Assembly (NCBI GenBank): GCA_050184415.1
Contig: JBFXAJ010000010.1
Location: 1-64,000 of the forward strand
Direction of reading: 5' to 3'
Source of the DNA: JADLGL01 sp050184415
GTDB lineage: Bacteria; Pseudomonadota; Alphaproteobacteria; Rhizobiales; Kaistiaceae
DNA: 64,000 nucleotides
The position numbers and the translations under genes are program-made. The number at the start of each line of letters is the position of its first letter. Within the stretch, counting starts at the first letter, position 1. Under the pieces are notes generated by a model, which was not told the origin of the DNA, did no database searches, and saw only the letters and a program-made list of their open reading frames with translations. This document shows positions 1 to 7,056 of the stretch, piece by piece.

Positions 1-14
1 CGCTCTTCCGATCT
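1..14. other. Probable sequencing-adapter remnant
   Basis: The bases CGCTCTTCCGATCT equal the last 14 bases of the standard Illumina TruSeq adapter. They sit exactly at the edge of the sequence, inside a truncated gene. GyrA-like residues (RDELMSRDW) start right after them. This is an artefact of library preparation, not genomic sequence. Confidence 0.85.
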
Positions 15-1527
15 GCGCGACGAGCTGATGAGCCGTGACTGGGAAGCCAAGGACATGGCCCCGCTCGTCGCTCTGGTGGATGATCCGCGTCATCGCCTGA
101 GCGCCGACGGCACCATCCGCCTCTCCGAAACCCAGGCCCGGGCGATCCTCGAGCTCCGCCTGCAGCGCCTCACCGCGCTCGGAAGAGACGAGGTCGGCGA
201 CGAGCTCAACACGCTGGCGGATTCGATCCGCGACTATCTCGACATCCTCCGCTCCCGCGGCCGCATCCTCCAGATCATCAAGGACGAGCTGCTGGCCGCG
301 AAGGCCGAGTTCGGCACGCCGCGGCGGACCGAGGTCGGCGAGGGCATCGGCGACCTCGAGGACGAGGACCTCATCCAGCGCGAGGACATGGTCGTCACCG
401 TCACCCATGCCGGCTACATCAAGCGCGTACCGCTGGCCGCCTACCGGGCGCAGCGCCGCGGCGGCAAGGGCCGCTCCGGCATGGCGACACGCGACGAGGA
501 TTTCGTCTCGCGCCTCTTCGTCGCCAACACCCATACGCCGGTGCTGTTCTTCTCCTCGCTCGGCCAGGTCTACAAGCTGAAGGTCTGGCGGCTCCCGCTC
601 GCCGCGCCCCAGGGCCGCGGCAAGGCGCTGATCAATCTTCTGCCGCTCGAGCAGGACGAACGCATCACTACCATCATGCCGCTCCCCGAGGACGAGGCGT
701 CCTGGGAAGGGCTCGACGTGATGTTCGCGACCACCGGCGGCACCGTCCGCCGCAACAAGCTGTCCGACTTCATCGACGTCCGCGCCAACGGCAAGATCGC
801 CATGAAGCTCGGCGAGGGCGAGGCGATCCTCTCGGTCGACGTCTGCACCGAGGACAATGATGTGCTCCTCACGACCGTCGAAGGACAGTGCATCCGCTTC
901 CCGGTCACCGACGTCCGCGTTTTCAAGGGCCGCGACTCGACGGGCGTCCGCGGCATCAATCTCGCGGAGGGCGACCGCCTCATCTCGATGGCGATCCTCC
1001 ATCATTTCGAGGCCACCGCGCAGGAGCGTGCCGCCTACATCAAGATGAGCCGCGCGGTGCGCGGCGAGGCGGATGTCTCCGACGTTGCCGTGGAAGCGGA
1101 GGAGGGCGCTTCGGCGGCCGATGGCGACCTGCCGCCCGACCGCTACGCGGCGATGAGCGCCGCGGAAGAATTCCTCCTCACCGTCTCCGGGCGCGGCTTC
1201 GGCAAACGGACCTCGTCCTTCGAGTACCGCGTCACCGGCCGCGGCGGGAAGGGCATCGTCGCCATGGTGGTCAACGAGCGCAACGGCCCGCTGATCGCGT
1301 CCTTCCCGATCGAGGAGACCGACCAGATCATGCTGGTCTCGACCTCCGGCCAGGTCATCCGCGTCCCCGTCGACGGCATCCGCATCGTCGGCCGCAATTC
1401 CCAGGGGGTGACGGTGTTCAACACGAGCGATGGCGACCGCGTGGTGTCGGTGGAGCGGCTGGCTGAGCCGGGTGAGGAGGAAGGCGAGGGCGAGGCCGAG
1501 GGCGGCGAAGGCGGACGGGAGACGTAG
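1..1527 (+). CDS. gyrA: DNA gyrase subunit A, C-terminal part (5' truncated by the sequence edge)
   Basis: GyrA breaks and reseals DNA in the A2B2 gyrase that introduces negative supercoils. The N-terminal part with the active-site tyrosine is missing because the sequence begins inside the gene. What remains is the end of the breakage-reunion domain, including the coiled-coil approach (ETQARAILELRLQRLTALGR), and the DNA-wrapping beta-pinwheel. The GyrA box QRRGGKG lies at bases 451-471. An insert rich in acidic and small residues lies at about 1060-1140, and the C-terminus is a Glu/Gly-rich tail. The reading frame is open from base 1, but bases 1-14 are probably adapter, so reliable coding starts near base 16. 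A 9-bp hairpin (1527-1553) without a T-run follows the stop. The downstream neighbour is convergent. Confidence 0.95.
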   Translation, partial: RSSDLRDELMSRDWEAKDMAPLVALVDDPRHRLSADGTIRLSETQARAILELRLQRLTALGRDEVGDELNTLADSIRDYLDILRSRGRILQIIKDELLAAKAEFGTPRRTEVGEGIGDLEDEDLIQREDMVVTVTHAGYIKRVPLAAYRAQRRGGKGRSGMATRDEDFVSRLFVANTHTPVLFFSSLGQVYKLKVWRLPLAAPQGRGKALINLLPLEQDERITTIMPLPEDEASWEGLDVMFATTGGTVRRNKLSDFIDVRANGKIAMKLGEGEAILSVDVCTEDNDVLLTTVEGQCIRFPVTDVRVFKGRDSTGVRGINLAEGDRLISMAILHHFEATAQERAAYIKMSRAVRGEADVSDVAVEAEEGASAADGDLPPDRYAAMSAAEEFLLTVSGRGFGKRTSSFEYRVTGRGGKGIVAMVVNERNGPLIASFPIEETDQIMLVSTSGQVIRVPVDGIRIVGRNSQGVTVFNTSDGDRVVSVERLAEPGEEEGEGEAEGGEGGRET

Positions 1528-1563
1528 GTGTAGAGGACTTTATTCTCTGCACCGCGCCCTTTC

Positions 1564-1869
1564 CTATGCCGCCACGGGATCGATGCTGGCGAGATCTCCG
1601 GCCATCTCCGCTTCGAGTATCCGGAGGTCATAGTCCCGCTGCATGTTCAACCAGGTCTCCGCGGTCCCGCCGAACAGACGGGCGAGCCGGAGCGCCATAG
1701 CCGGGGAGACCGGTGCCTTCTCCTCGATGATGGCATAGAGCATGGCGCGGCTGATCCCGAGCCGCTTCGCCACTTCGACCTTGGAGAGGTTGACCGCCGG
1801 CAACGTGATCTCCCGGAGGAACTCGCCGGGGTGGGTGGGCTTCAGGCCCTTCAGAAGGGGATTGGGCAT
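1564..1869 (-). CDS. higA: HigA-family antitoxin, XRE helix-turn-helix
   Basis: A 101-residue protein of the HigA/VapI family. It opens with the family signature MPNPLLKGLKPTHPGEFLRE. A helix-turn-helix (about residues 28-75, containing VEVAKRLGISRAMLY) is followed by the typical tail (FGGTAETWLNMQRDYDL). Such antitoxins bind and neutralise the HigB ribonuclease and repress their own promoter. The gene starts 12 bp after the stop of the restored higB frame, in the usual toxin-first order. It appears intact, so it can still act as a repressor even if the toxin is dead. Two 19-bp dyads in front of higB are the likely operators. Confidence 0.93.
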   Translation of the reverse strand: MPNPLLKGLKPTHPGEFLREITLPAVNLSKVEVAKRLGISRAMLYAIIEEKAPVSPAMALRLARLFGGTAETWLNMQRDYDLRILEAEMAGDLASIDPVAA

Positions 1870-1881
1870 TTTTCGCTGCTC

Positions 1882-2161
1882 CTAGTGGTAGTCCTCAAGG
1901 TCGACATCGATGGCGTCGGCGCCGTCCCAGGCAAAAGTGATCCGCCAGTTCTCGCTGGCCCAAACCGCATACCGCCGAACGTCGCCGCCCTTTAGGGCGT
2001 GAAAGCGAAGGCCCGGAAGATTCGAGTTCGCCCGGCGTGGCCGCCGCATCGAGCCGGCTCAGGATAAGCCGGATACGGGTCGGGTTCTGAACGCTCAGCT
2101 TCGAAGCGTCGCCTTGTTCGGCGAAGCGGCGGAGCGCCTTGCTTTTGAACGACCGGATCAT
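1882..2161 (-). pseudogene. higB: higB toxin gene with a one-base frameshift
   Basis: The start MIRSFKSKALRRFAEQGDAS and the following KLSVQNPTRIRLILSRLDAA match HigB/RelE-type mRNA interferases. The frame breaks near base 2023 (TTCGAG on the plus strand). Dropping one base there restores ELNLPGLRFHALKGG, then RRYAVWASENWRITFAWDG and IDVDLEDYH, ending at a stop at 1882. The restored protein is about 92 residues, the normal family length. Without correction the frame runs on as low-similarity, arginine-rich sequence. Either the toxin is inactivated or one base is wrong in the assembly. The rest of the gene shows no other decay, which favours a recent mutation or a sequencing error. Confidence 0.85.
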
Positions 2162-2208
2162 GTCTAGTATTATTGGACATCCGGCGATCTGTCAAGCGTT
2201 ACTAGACA
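2161..2208 (-). promoter_or_regulatory. higBA promoter with two 19-bp operator dyads
   Basis: On the minus strand a strong sigma-70 type promoter is visible: TTGACA (2190-2195), a 17-bp spacer, then TAATAC (2167-2172). Only five bases separate the -10 box from the higB ATG, so the message is probably leaderless. Two 19-bp imperfect palindromes of the form TGTC-N11-GACA lie at 2161-2179 (over the -10 box and start codon) and 2190-2208 (over the -35 box). Their outer half-sites, TGTCTAGTA and TACTAGACA, are perfect inverted copies. They are the likely HigA binding sites. Confidence 0.7.
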
Positions 2209-2299
2209 GAGAGAGATTCCTGAGGCATCCGACGATGACCTGAACAACAGCCGAGTCCGTTGGCGGAAGCGCAAACGGAGCACGGCTGGTGCACGGCAG

Positions 2300-2722
2300 C
2301 TACTTGGTGCCGGGAGCCTCGTCCGTGAGGAACAGCAGCTCGGCCTCCCCCGTGGGACCCGAAACAACCTGCCGGTAGAAGCAGCTTTTTGCCCCCGTGT
2401 GGCAGTTCGCGCCGTCGCCTGCGGTGTTCACCCGCAGCCACACGACATCCTGGTCGCAGTCGATCCTCATGTCCACGACGGCCTGCGTGTTGCCGGAGGT
2501 CTCGCCCTTCTTCCAAAGCTTTTGCCGCGACCGGCTGAAGTAGTGGGCGATGCCGGTCGTCAGCGTCAGGTCAAGCGCCTCCCGGTCCATCCACGCGAAC
2601 ATCACCACGTCGCCCGACGCTGCGTCGGTCACGACGGCCGGGATGAGCCCGTCCGGCCCGAAGCGGGGGGTGAACGCGCTGGTCGTTTCGAGCTCGTGGT
2701 CGTGCGCGGAGCCGGCCGCCAT
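2300..2722 (-). CDS. hisI: Phosphoribosyl-AMP cyclohydrolase
   Basis: HisI opens the adenine ring of phosphoribosyl-AMP, the third step of histidine synthesis, in the cytoplasm. The 140-residue protein has the full single-domain layout: MFAWMDREAL, the SRSRQKLWKKGETSGNTQ motif, the metal site DCDQD, then CHTG and SCFYR. It lacks the HisE part found in enterobacterial fusions, as is usual in alphaproteobacteria. The ATG chosen (MAAGSAHD) lies 2 bp after the folE stop, so the two genes are translationally linked. Longer upstream frames belong to folE on another register. The C-terminus (LLFLTDEAPGTK) extends slightly past the catalytic core. Confidence 0.95.
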   Translation of the reverse strand: MAAGSAHDHELETTSAFTPRFGPDGLIPAVVTDAASGDVVMFAWMDREALDLTLTTGIAHYFSRSRQKLWKKGETSGNTQAVVDMRIDCDQDVVWLRVNTAGDGANCHTGAKSCFYRQVVSGPTGEAELLFLTDEAPGTK

Positions 2723-2724
2723 GG

Positions 2725-3354
2725 CTACTCGGCGCTGCGGAGGAGCGTCAGGAACCGGGTCTGGTGCGCCGCGTCGTCCTTGAAGAGGCCGGTGAACTGC
2801 GTGGTCACCGTCGACGCCCCGTGGGCCTTCACGCCGCGGATGGTCATGCACATGTGCTCGGCCTCGATCATGACCGCCGTCCCGCGCGGGTTCAGCGTGT
2901 CGTTGATCGCCATCACGATCTGCGCCGTCAGGTGCTCCTGGGTCTGGAGGCGGCGCGCGAAGACGTCGACCAGGCGGCCGAGCTTCGACAGGCCGACGAC
3001 GGACGTGGTCGGGAAATAGGCGATGTGGGCCTTGCCGACGAACGGCACCATGTGGTGCTCGCAATGCGAGGCGAAGGGGATGTCGCGGACGAGAACGAGG
3101 TCGTCATAGCCCGCCGTCTCCTCGAAGGTGCGCTCGAGATAGGCGGCGGGGTCCTCGCCATAACCGGCATAGAACTCCTCATAGGCGCGGACCACCCGCT
3201 CGGGCGTTTCCTTGAGGCCGTCGCGCTCCGGATCGTCGCCCGCCCAGCGGATGAGCGTGCGGACGGCGGCCTCGGCTTCGGTCCTCGTCGGGCGAACCGA
3301 TGGCGCCGGGCGGTCGGCAGGCGCCGGCGCCGCCGGCTTCACGCGAACATCCAC
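2725..3354 (-). CDS. folE: GTP cyclohydrolase I
   Basis: Converts GTP to 7,8-dihydroneopterin triphosphate, the entry step of folate (and queuosine) synthesis. The protein is 209 residues, the usual size for the homodecameric type I enzyme. Visible signatures are the zinc site in ASHCEHHMVPF, GLSKLGRLVDVFARRLQTQE, and EHMCMTIRGVKAHGA carrying the second zinc cysteine. The N-terminal 30 residues (Ala/Pro-rich) are not conserved. It is the first gene of a two-gene minus-strand unit with hisI. About 200 bp separate it from the divergent scaffold-protein gene. Confidence 0.96.
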   Translation of the reverse strand: MDVRVKPAAPAPADRPAPSVRPTRTEAEAAVRTLIRWAGDDPERDGLKETPERVVRAYEEFYAGYGEDPAAYLERTFEETAGYDDLVLVRDIPFASHCEHHMVPFVGKAHIAYFPTTSVVGLSKLGRLVDVFARRLQTQEHLTAQIVMAINDTLNPRGTAVMIEAEHMCMTIRGVKAHGASTVTTQFTGLFKDDAAHQTRFLTLLRSAE

Positions 3355-3557
3355 GATACCTTCTCCAGTCTGGATTTCGGGGCCGGTGCCTCAGAGCCAT
3401 CGGCCGTGGCAACAATAGGCCCGCCGCAAGGGGGGTAACAACCCGCCTCTCCAATCGGGGGGAAACGGGCTCTATATGAGTCTGGCGTTGTGCTTTGCAA
3501 GCGGCCATGCCCGCAACGCAGGCTGGCCAGCGCGTTTTGGAAAGGGCTCGGCGTCGA

Positions 3558-4004
3558 ATGATCGACGGCATCTACAATCGCGGCGTCCTGGATCTCGCCG
3601 GCAATATTGCGCCCGCGCACCGGCTGGCGGCGCCCGACGCCACCGCGACGGCCCACTCGAAATTGTGCGGGTCGACGGTGACGGTCGATCTTCGCGTCGA
3701 GGACGAAATCGTGGTCGACTATGCCCAGGACGTCGCGGCCTGCGCCCTCGGTACCGCAGCCGCCGCCGTCATGGCCAAGCAGATCGTCGGCTCGACCGCG
3801 GCGGAGCTCCGCGCGCTCCGCGACACGATGCGGCGGATGCTGAAGGAGAATGGTCCGCCGCCGGCCGGCCGCTTTGCGGAGCTCGCCGTGCTCGAGCCGG
3901 TCCGCGACTACAAGGCGCGCCACACCTCGACGCTGCTCGTCTTCGAGGCGGTTGTCGAAGCGCTCGACCGGATCGCCGCCAGGACGGTGGCCGAGCCGGC
4001 CTGA
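3558..4004 (+). CDS. NifU/IscU-like iron-sulfur assembly scaffold protein
   Basis: A 148-residue single-domain protein of the NifU N-terminal/IscU fold. The start MIDGIYNRGVLDLAGNI is the typical family beginning, so the ATG at 3558 is preferred over upstream in-frame starts. It keeps two cysteines, in SKLCGSTVTV (about Cys37) and AACALG (about Cys62). The third position used for cluster binding in IscU reads HTS instead of a cysteine (KARHTSTLL). This divergent form is typically found next to yidD in Hyphomicrobiales, so classic scaffold activity is uncertain. The stop is 2 bp before yidD. Confidence 0.85.
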   Translation: MIDGIYNRGVLDLAGNIAPAHRLAAPDATATAHSKLCGSTVTVDLRVEDEIVVDYAQDVAACALGTAAAAVMAKQIVGSTAAELRALRDTMRRMLKENGPPPAGRFAELAVLEPVRDYKARHTSTLLVFEAVVEALDRIAARTVAEPA

Positions 4005-4006
4005 CG

Positions 4007-4396
4007 ATGTGCGCCGACCACCCCGGCCGCTTCCATGCCGATGACGGGACGGCGCCCGCACCGCAGCGGCCGCTCATCCTCCGCGTGCCGGGCCTCCTAG
4101 GCATCGGCCTGATCAAAGCCTACCGGCTCGTGCTGTCGCCGATCATGGGCCAGACGTGCCGCTATCTCCCGACCTGCTCCAACTACACCGAGGAGGCGAT
4201 CCGCCGGCATGGCCTCTGGGCCGGCTTCTGGATCGGGCTCGCGCGCTTCCAGCGCTGCGGGCCGAATGGCGCGTCGGGATATGATCCCGTCCCTGCAACC
4301 CTCCGCCCCGGAGCGCGTTGGTATCTGCCCTGGCGGTACGGGCATTGGACGGGAGCGCATATCGACCCGCGCACCCGGCTCGACCTGCCAGAGTAA
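4007..4396 (+). CDS. yidD: Membrane protein insertion efficiency factor YidD
   Basis: A 129-residue member of the YidD family, peripheral proteins that assist the YidC insertase. The hallmark CRYLPTCSNYTEEAIRRHG (about residues 49-67) and the preceding amphipathic segment LIKAYRLVLSPIMGQT are present. The C-terminal extension after residue 90 is longer than in E. coli, which is common in rhizobia. The ATG at 4007 follows the upstream stop by 2 bp, so the two genes are probably co-transcribed. The following hydrolase gene starts 2 bp after this stop. Confidence 0.93.
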   Translation: MCADHPGRFHADDGTAPAPQRPLILRVPGLLGIGLIKAYRLVLSPIMGQTCRYLPTCSNYTEEAIRRHGLWAGFWIGLARFQRCGPNGASGYDPVPATLRPGARWYLPWRYGHWTGAHIDPRTRLDLPE

Positions 4397-4398
4397 GG

Positions 4399-5457
4399 AT
4401 GGGGCTGACCTTGGATAACTCCGCACGCGCCGGAAGGAGACGCCGCCGGCTGGGCTTCGGCGTCAAGGCAATCGCGGCGCTCTTTGCCGTCCTCGGGATC
4501 GGCCATGCGGCGCATGCCCAGACCCGGCCGGCCGAGCCCCGCAGCGGCGGCCAGCTCGTCAACACGATCGTGCCGACCAATGTCCGCGAGATGGGGCAGG
4601 GGCCGGCGATCGTCCTCATCCACGGCCTCAGCGCCGCGATGGACTGGTGGGACCCGATCGTGCCCACGCTCGCAGAGGCGCATCGCGTCGTCACCATCGA
4701 CCTTCTCGGCCATGGCGGCACCGAGGCGCCGGAGACCGGCTACGAGGTCGCCAACAACGCGGCGCTGGTGCGCCAGGCGATGGAGCAGCTCGGCGTGACG
4801 TCGGCGACGATCGTCGGTCACTCCTACGGCGGGCTGGTCGCAACCGCGATCGCCGAGCAGTATCCGGAGGTCGTCGAACGTCTCGTCATCATGAACACGC
4901 CGTCCGCGGCAGTGAATCCGGCGCTCGCCGAAGGCGTGCCGGACATGCCGCTGGTGGGCGAGATTCTCGCGGAGATCATGACCGACGACATGGTGCGCGG
5001 GCTCCTCGCCAACACCTTTGCGCCCGGCTTCGTCATCCCGGATGCCTATGTCGCGGATGCCCGCCGGCTGACCTTTGCGGCGCTTCAGCAGACCCAGGCG
5101 GGCGGCGAGGCCTATCGGAGCGCCATGGCGATCCACCTCCGGGTCGCCAGCCTGTCGGCGCAGCCGGCGGTCCTGGTGATCATGAGCGAGCTCGATGCGG
5201 TCGTCCTTCCGACCGACGCGGCGCTCTGGGGCGCGGTGCCGAACGCCCGCGTCGAGGTCATCCCCGGCGTCGGCCATTCCCCGATGATCGAGGCGCCCGC
5301 GCGGACTGCCGAGCTGATCGCCGCGTTCATCGCCGAGACGCAGCTTCCGGTCGCGGACGCCGCGCCGGCGGCTCCGGCACCCGAGGCGGGGGCACCGGCC
5401 GTGCCGCTCGCCGCGCCGATCATCGTTGCCCCGCCCGCGCCGCCACCGGCCCCGTAA
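4399..5457 (+). CDS. Secreted or membrane-anchored alpha/beta hydrolase
   Basis: A 352-residue alpha/beta hydrolase. The ATG at 4399 gives an Arg-rich N-terminus (RRRRRLGF) and a hydrophobic stretch ending AAHAQ, read as a signal peptide or anchor. The fold is clear: oxyanion loop VLIHGLSAAMDWW, nucleophile elbow GHSYGG, acid ELDAVVLP and base GVGHSP, so the Ser-Asp-His triad is complete. It resembles the epoxide hydrolase/haloperoxidase/lipase group. No substrate can be named. The last 35 residues are Ala/Pro-rich and probably disordered. It is spaced 2 bp from yidD and may ride on that operon. Confidence 0.85.
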   Translation: MGLTLDNSARAGRRRRRLGFGVKAIAALFAVLGIGHAAHAQTRPAEPRSGGQLVNTIVPTNVREMGQGPAIVLIHGLSAAMDWWDPIVPTLAEAHRVVTIDLLGHGGTEAPETGYEVANNAALVRQAMEQLGVTSATIVGHSYGGLVATAIAEQYPEVVERLVIMNTPSAAVNPALAEGVPDMPLVGEILAEIMTDDMVRGLLANTFAPGFVIPDAYVADARRLTFAALQQTQAGGEAYRSAMAIHLRVASLSAQPAVLVIMSELDAVVLPTDAALWGAVPNARVEVIPGVGHSPMIEAPARTAELIAAFIAETQLPVADAAPAAPAPEAGAPAVPLAAPIIVAPPAPPPAP

Positions 5458-5861
5458 GGGGGGGCTGTTGCACGCTTTGCAGCCGGCATGTCGGCGCCTC
5501 GACGTCTCCCCGGCGGGGGAGGTGCGGAGACACGTGGACCGCCGCGCAGTCTGGCCTACTTCGGGCAGGCGGCTGAGCTACGCAAATTGCCACCGTGGAG
5601 GGGCGACGAGAGCGGCCCACGGAGCCACGCGCCACAACGCAAACGCGAATTGCTGTCGTTGTCGGATCGGCCGACAACGGGGTCGAGTGATAGCAGGTTC
5701 GCCAGAGATGAACCCGGCTCCCGCGATCGGGGGATACAGGTCGTGCTCGCGTCGCGACGGCTGTCGTTTCGCTTCGCGGTTGCGGGGTTGCCGAACTGCA
5801 ACACCTTTCTCTGCCGAAATGAAGTATTGTTTCCGGAGCAGTAACTTGGGGAGGCTAATCA
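5458..5861. other. 404-bp intergenic region
   Basis: No convincing gene is seen. The only clear structure is a perfect 9-bp hairpin (arms CGTTGTCGG and CCGACAACG, 5657-5679) without a T-run. The right end must hold the promoter of the outer-membrane protein gene, which has a good ribosome-binding site (GGGGAGG) before its ATG. Confidence 0.5.
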
Positions 5862-6587
5862 ATGAAGCGTCTAGCACTGACCGCTATCGCGGCGAGCACC
5901 ATGGCGACCGGCGCCCTCGCGGCCGACGTGATCGAGGTCATTCCGATCGTAACGCCGGTTCCGGTCGTGGTGGAGCCGGAACCGAGCCGGGCTTATGTCA
6001 CCCTTCTCGGCGGCTTCGTGTTCGCGCGGGATACGGTCTGGAACCAGCCGGAAGCTGAAAACATCATCGACTTCCGCGGCTACCGCATTGGCGGAGCGAT
6101 CGGGTTCAATCTGAACTCCACCCTCGCTCTCGAAGGCGACGTGACATGGGCCCGGGTGTACCCGACGGAGGTGTGCGATGGCGAAGAGCCGGACCTGTGC
6201 GAAGTAGTGCCTGATGACATCGAAACAAACGCGACGCTGTTGACGCTGATGGGCAATCTGCGAGTCGGGGCGACCATGGGGACCTTTCAGCCTTACGTCG
6301 CGGTTGGTGCGGGTGCGGCGCGCCTGCGTATCGATTCGCCCGCGGGCGAATTCGGTATTGATGGTATTGGTCCGGGCGGTGGCCGCAATCACGACTGGAC
6401 CTGGGGCTTCCAGGCCATCGCCGGCGTCGATTTCGCGCTGACCGACACGATTTCGCTCGGCGTGCGCTACCGGTTCCAGCATATCGGGCCGACCGACTTC
6501 ATCGACCTTGGCGACGATCCCTTCACGGTGAACCCCTTCAACGTCCATTCGATCGAAGGCGGGATCACGATCCGTTTCGGCGGCTAG
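5862..6587 (+). CDS. Outer-membrane beta-barrel protein
   Basis: A 241-residue exported protein. The signal peptide MKRLALTAIAASTMATGALA ends at a clear Ala-X-Ala site. The mature part has alternating hydrophobic beta-strands with glycine turns (AYVTLLGGFVFARDT, GYRIGGAIGFNL, GVRYRFQHIG) and ends in GGITIRFGG, as expected of a small barrel of the Omp25/OmpA-like class. A Pro/Val-rich linker follows the signal. The loop with two cysteines (EVCDGEEPDLCEVV) could form a disulfide. The gene stands alone, with a strong ribosome-binding site and its own terminator, consistent with an abundant surface protein. Confidence 0.85.
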   Translation: MKRLALTAIAASTMATGALAADVIEVIPIVTPVPVVVEPEPSRAYVTLLGGFVFARDTVWNQPEAENIIDFRGYRIGGAIGFNLNSTLALEGDVTWARVYPTEVCDGEEPDLCEVVPDDIETNATLLTLMGNLRVGATMGTFQPYVAVGAGAARLRIDSPAGEFGIDGIGPGGGRNHDWTWGFQAIAGVDFALTDTISLGVRYRFQHIGPTDFIDLGDDPFTVNPFNVHSIEGGITIRFGG

Positions 6588-6608
6588 CCGGAGAACGGCT
6601 TCTTCTGT

Positions 6609-6644
6609 CGTCCGCCGCGCCCGCGCGGCGGACGATCTGTTTTT
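6609..6644 (+). terminator. Rho-independent terminator of the outer-membrane protein gene
   Basis: A perfect 11-bp stem (CGTCCGCCGCG with CGCGGCGGACG) and a 4-base loop, followed closely by TGTTTTT. It begins about 20 bp after the stop codon. Confidence 0.85.
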
Positions 6645-6753
6645 GGGCTAAGGCGTCGCCGACCCGCTTTATCGGCGGCACGACCGCTCAGGGCCTGTTG
6701 CCTGGTTCCGCGGATGTCCGGACCCTGGCTGCAACTCGTCCCGCCACAAGTGC

Positions 6754-6777
6754 CGAAGTCGGAAACATCCGACTTCG
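6754..6777. repeat. Dispersed palindrome, copy 1
   Basis: Perfect 10-bp arms CGAAGTCGGA and TCCGACTTCG around the loop AACA. The same element occurs at 63193-63218 with the loop TGTT, that is, inverted, and in decayed form at 26463-26482. It lies in the gap 6645-7056, in which no gene or other structure was found. Confidence 0.75.
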
Positions 6778-7056
6778 ATGGATCGATGCGGGTGGGGAGG
6801 CCCTACGCCAGCGGCGGGATCCCCTGTGTCGACACGGATTCGTCCCGCCGACGCCGGCCGACGGTCATCGGCTCCCGTCGTTCTCCGACAACCGTCGCCA
6901 CAGCTCATGGGGCCCAGCGTCGGCCCCGATCCTCACCCAGAGTCGCGGTGAAGGCGGGCAGGTGATTCCACCGCCGGCGCGCGAAGCGGTTGCATTCGGC
7001 CGCGATCCCCAAGAAGAAGCAGCAATGAACAAGACCCCCGGCACGACGAGCGCCCG

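Noticed and set aside
1527..1553. Terminator after gyrA
   Set aside because: A 9-bp stem exists but there is no T-run on either strand, so it was not called as a terminator.
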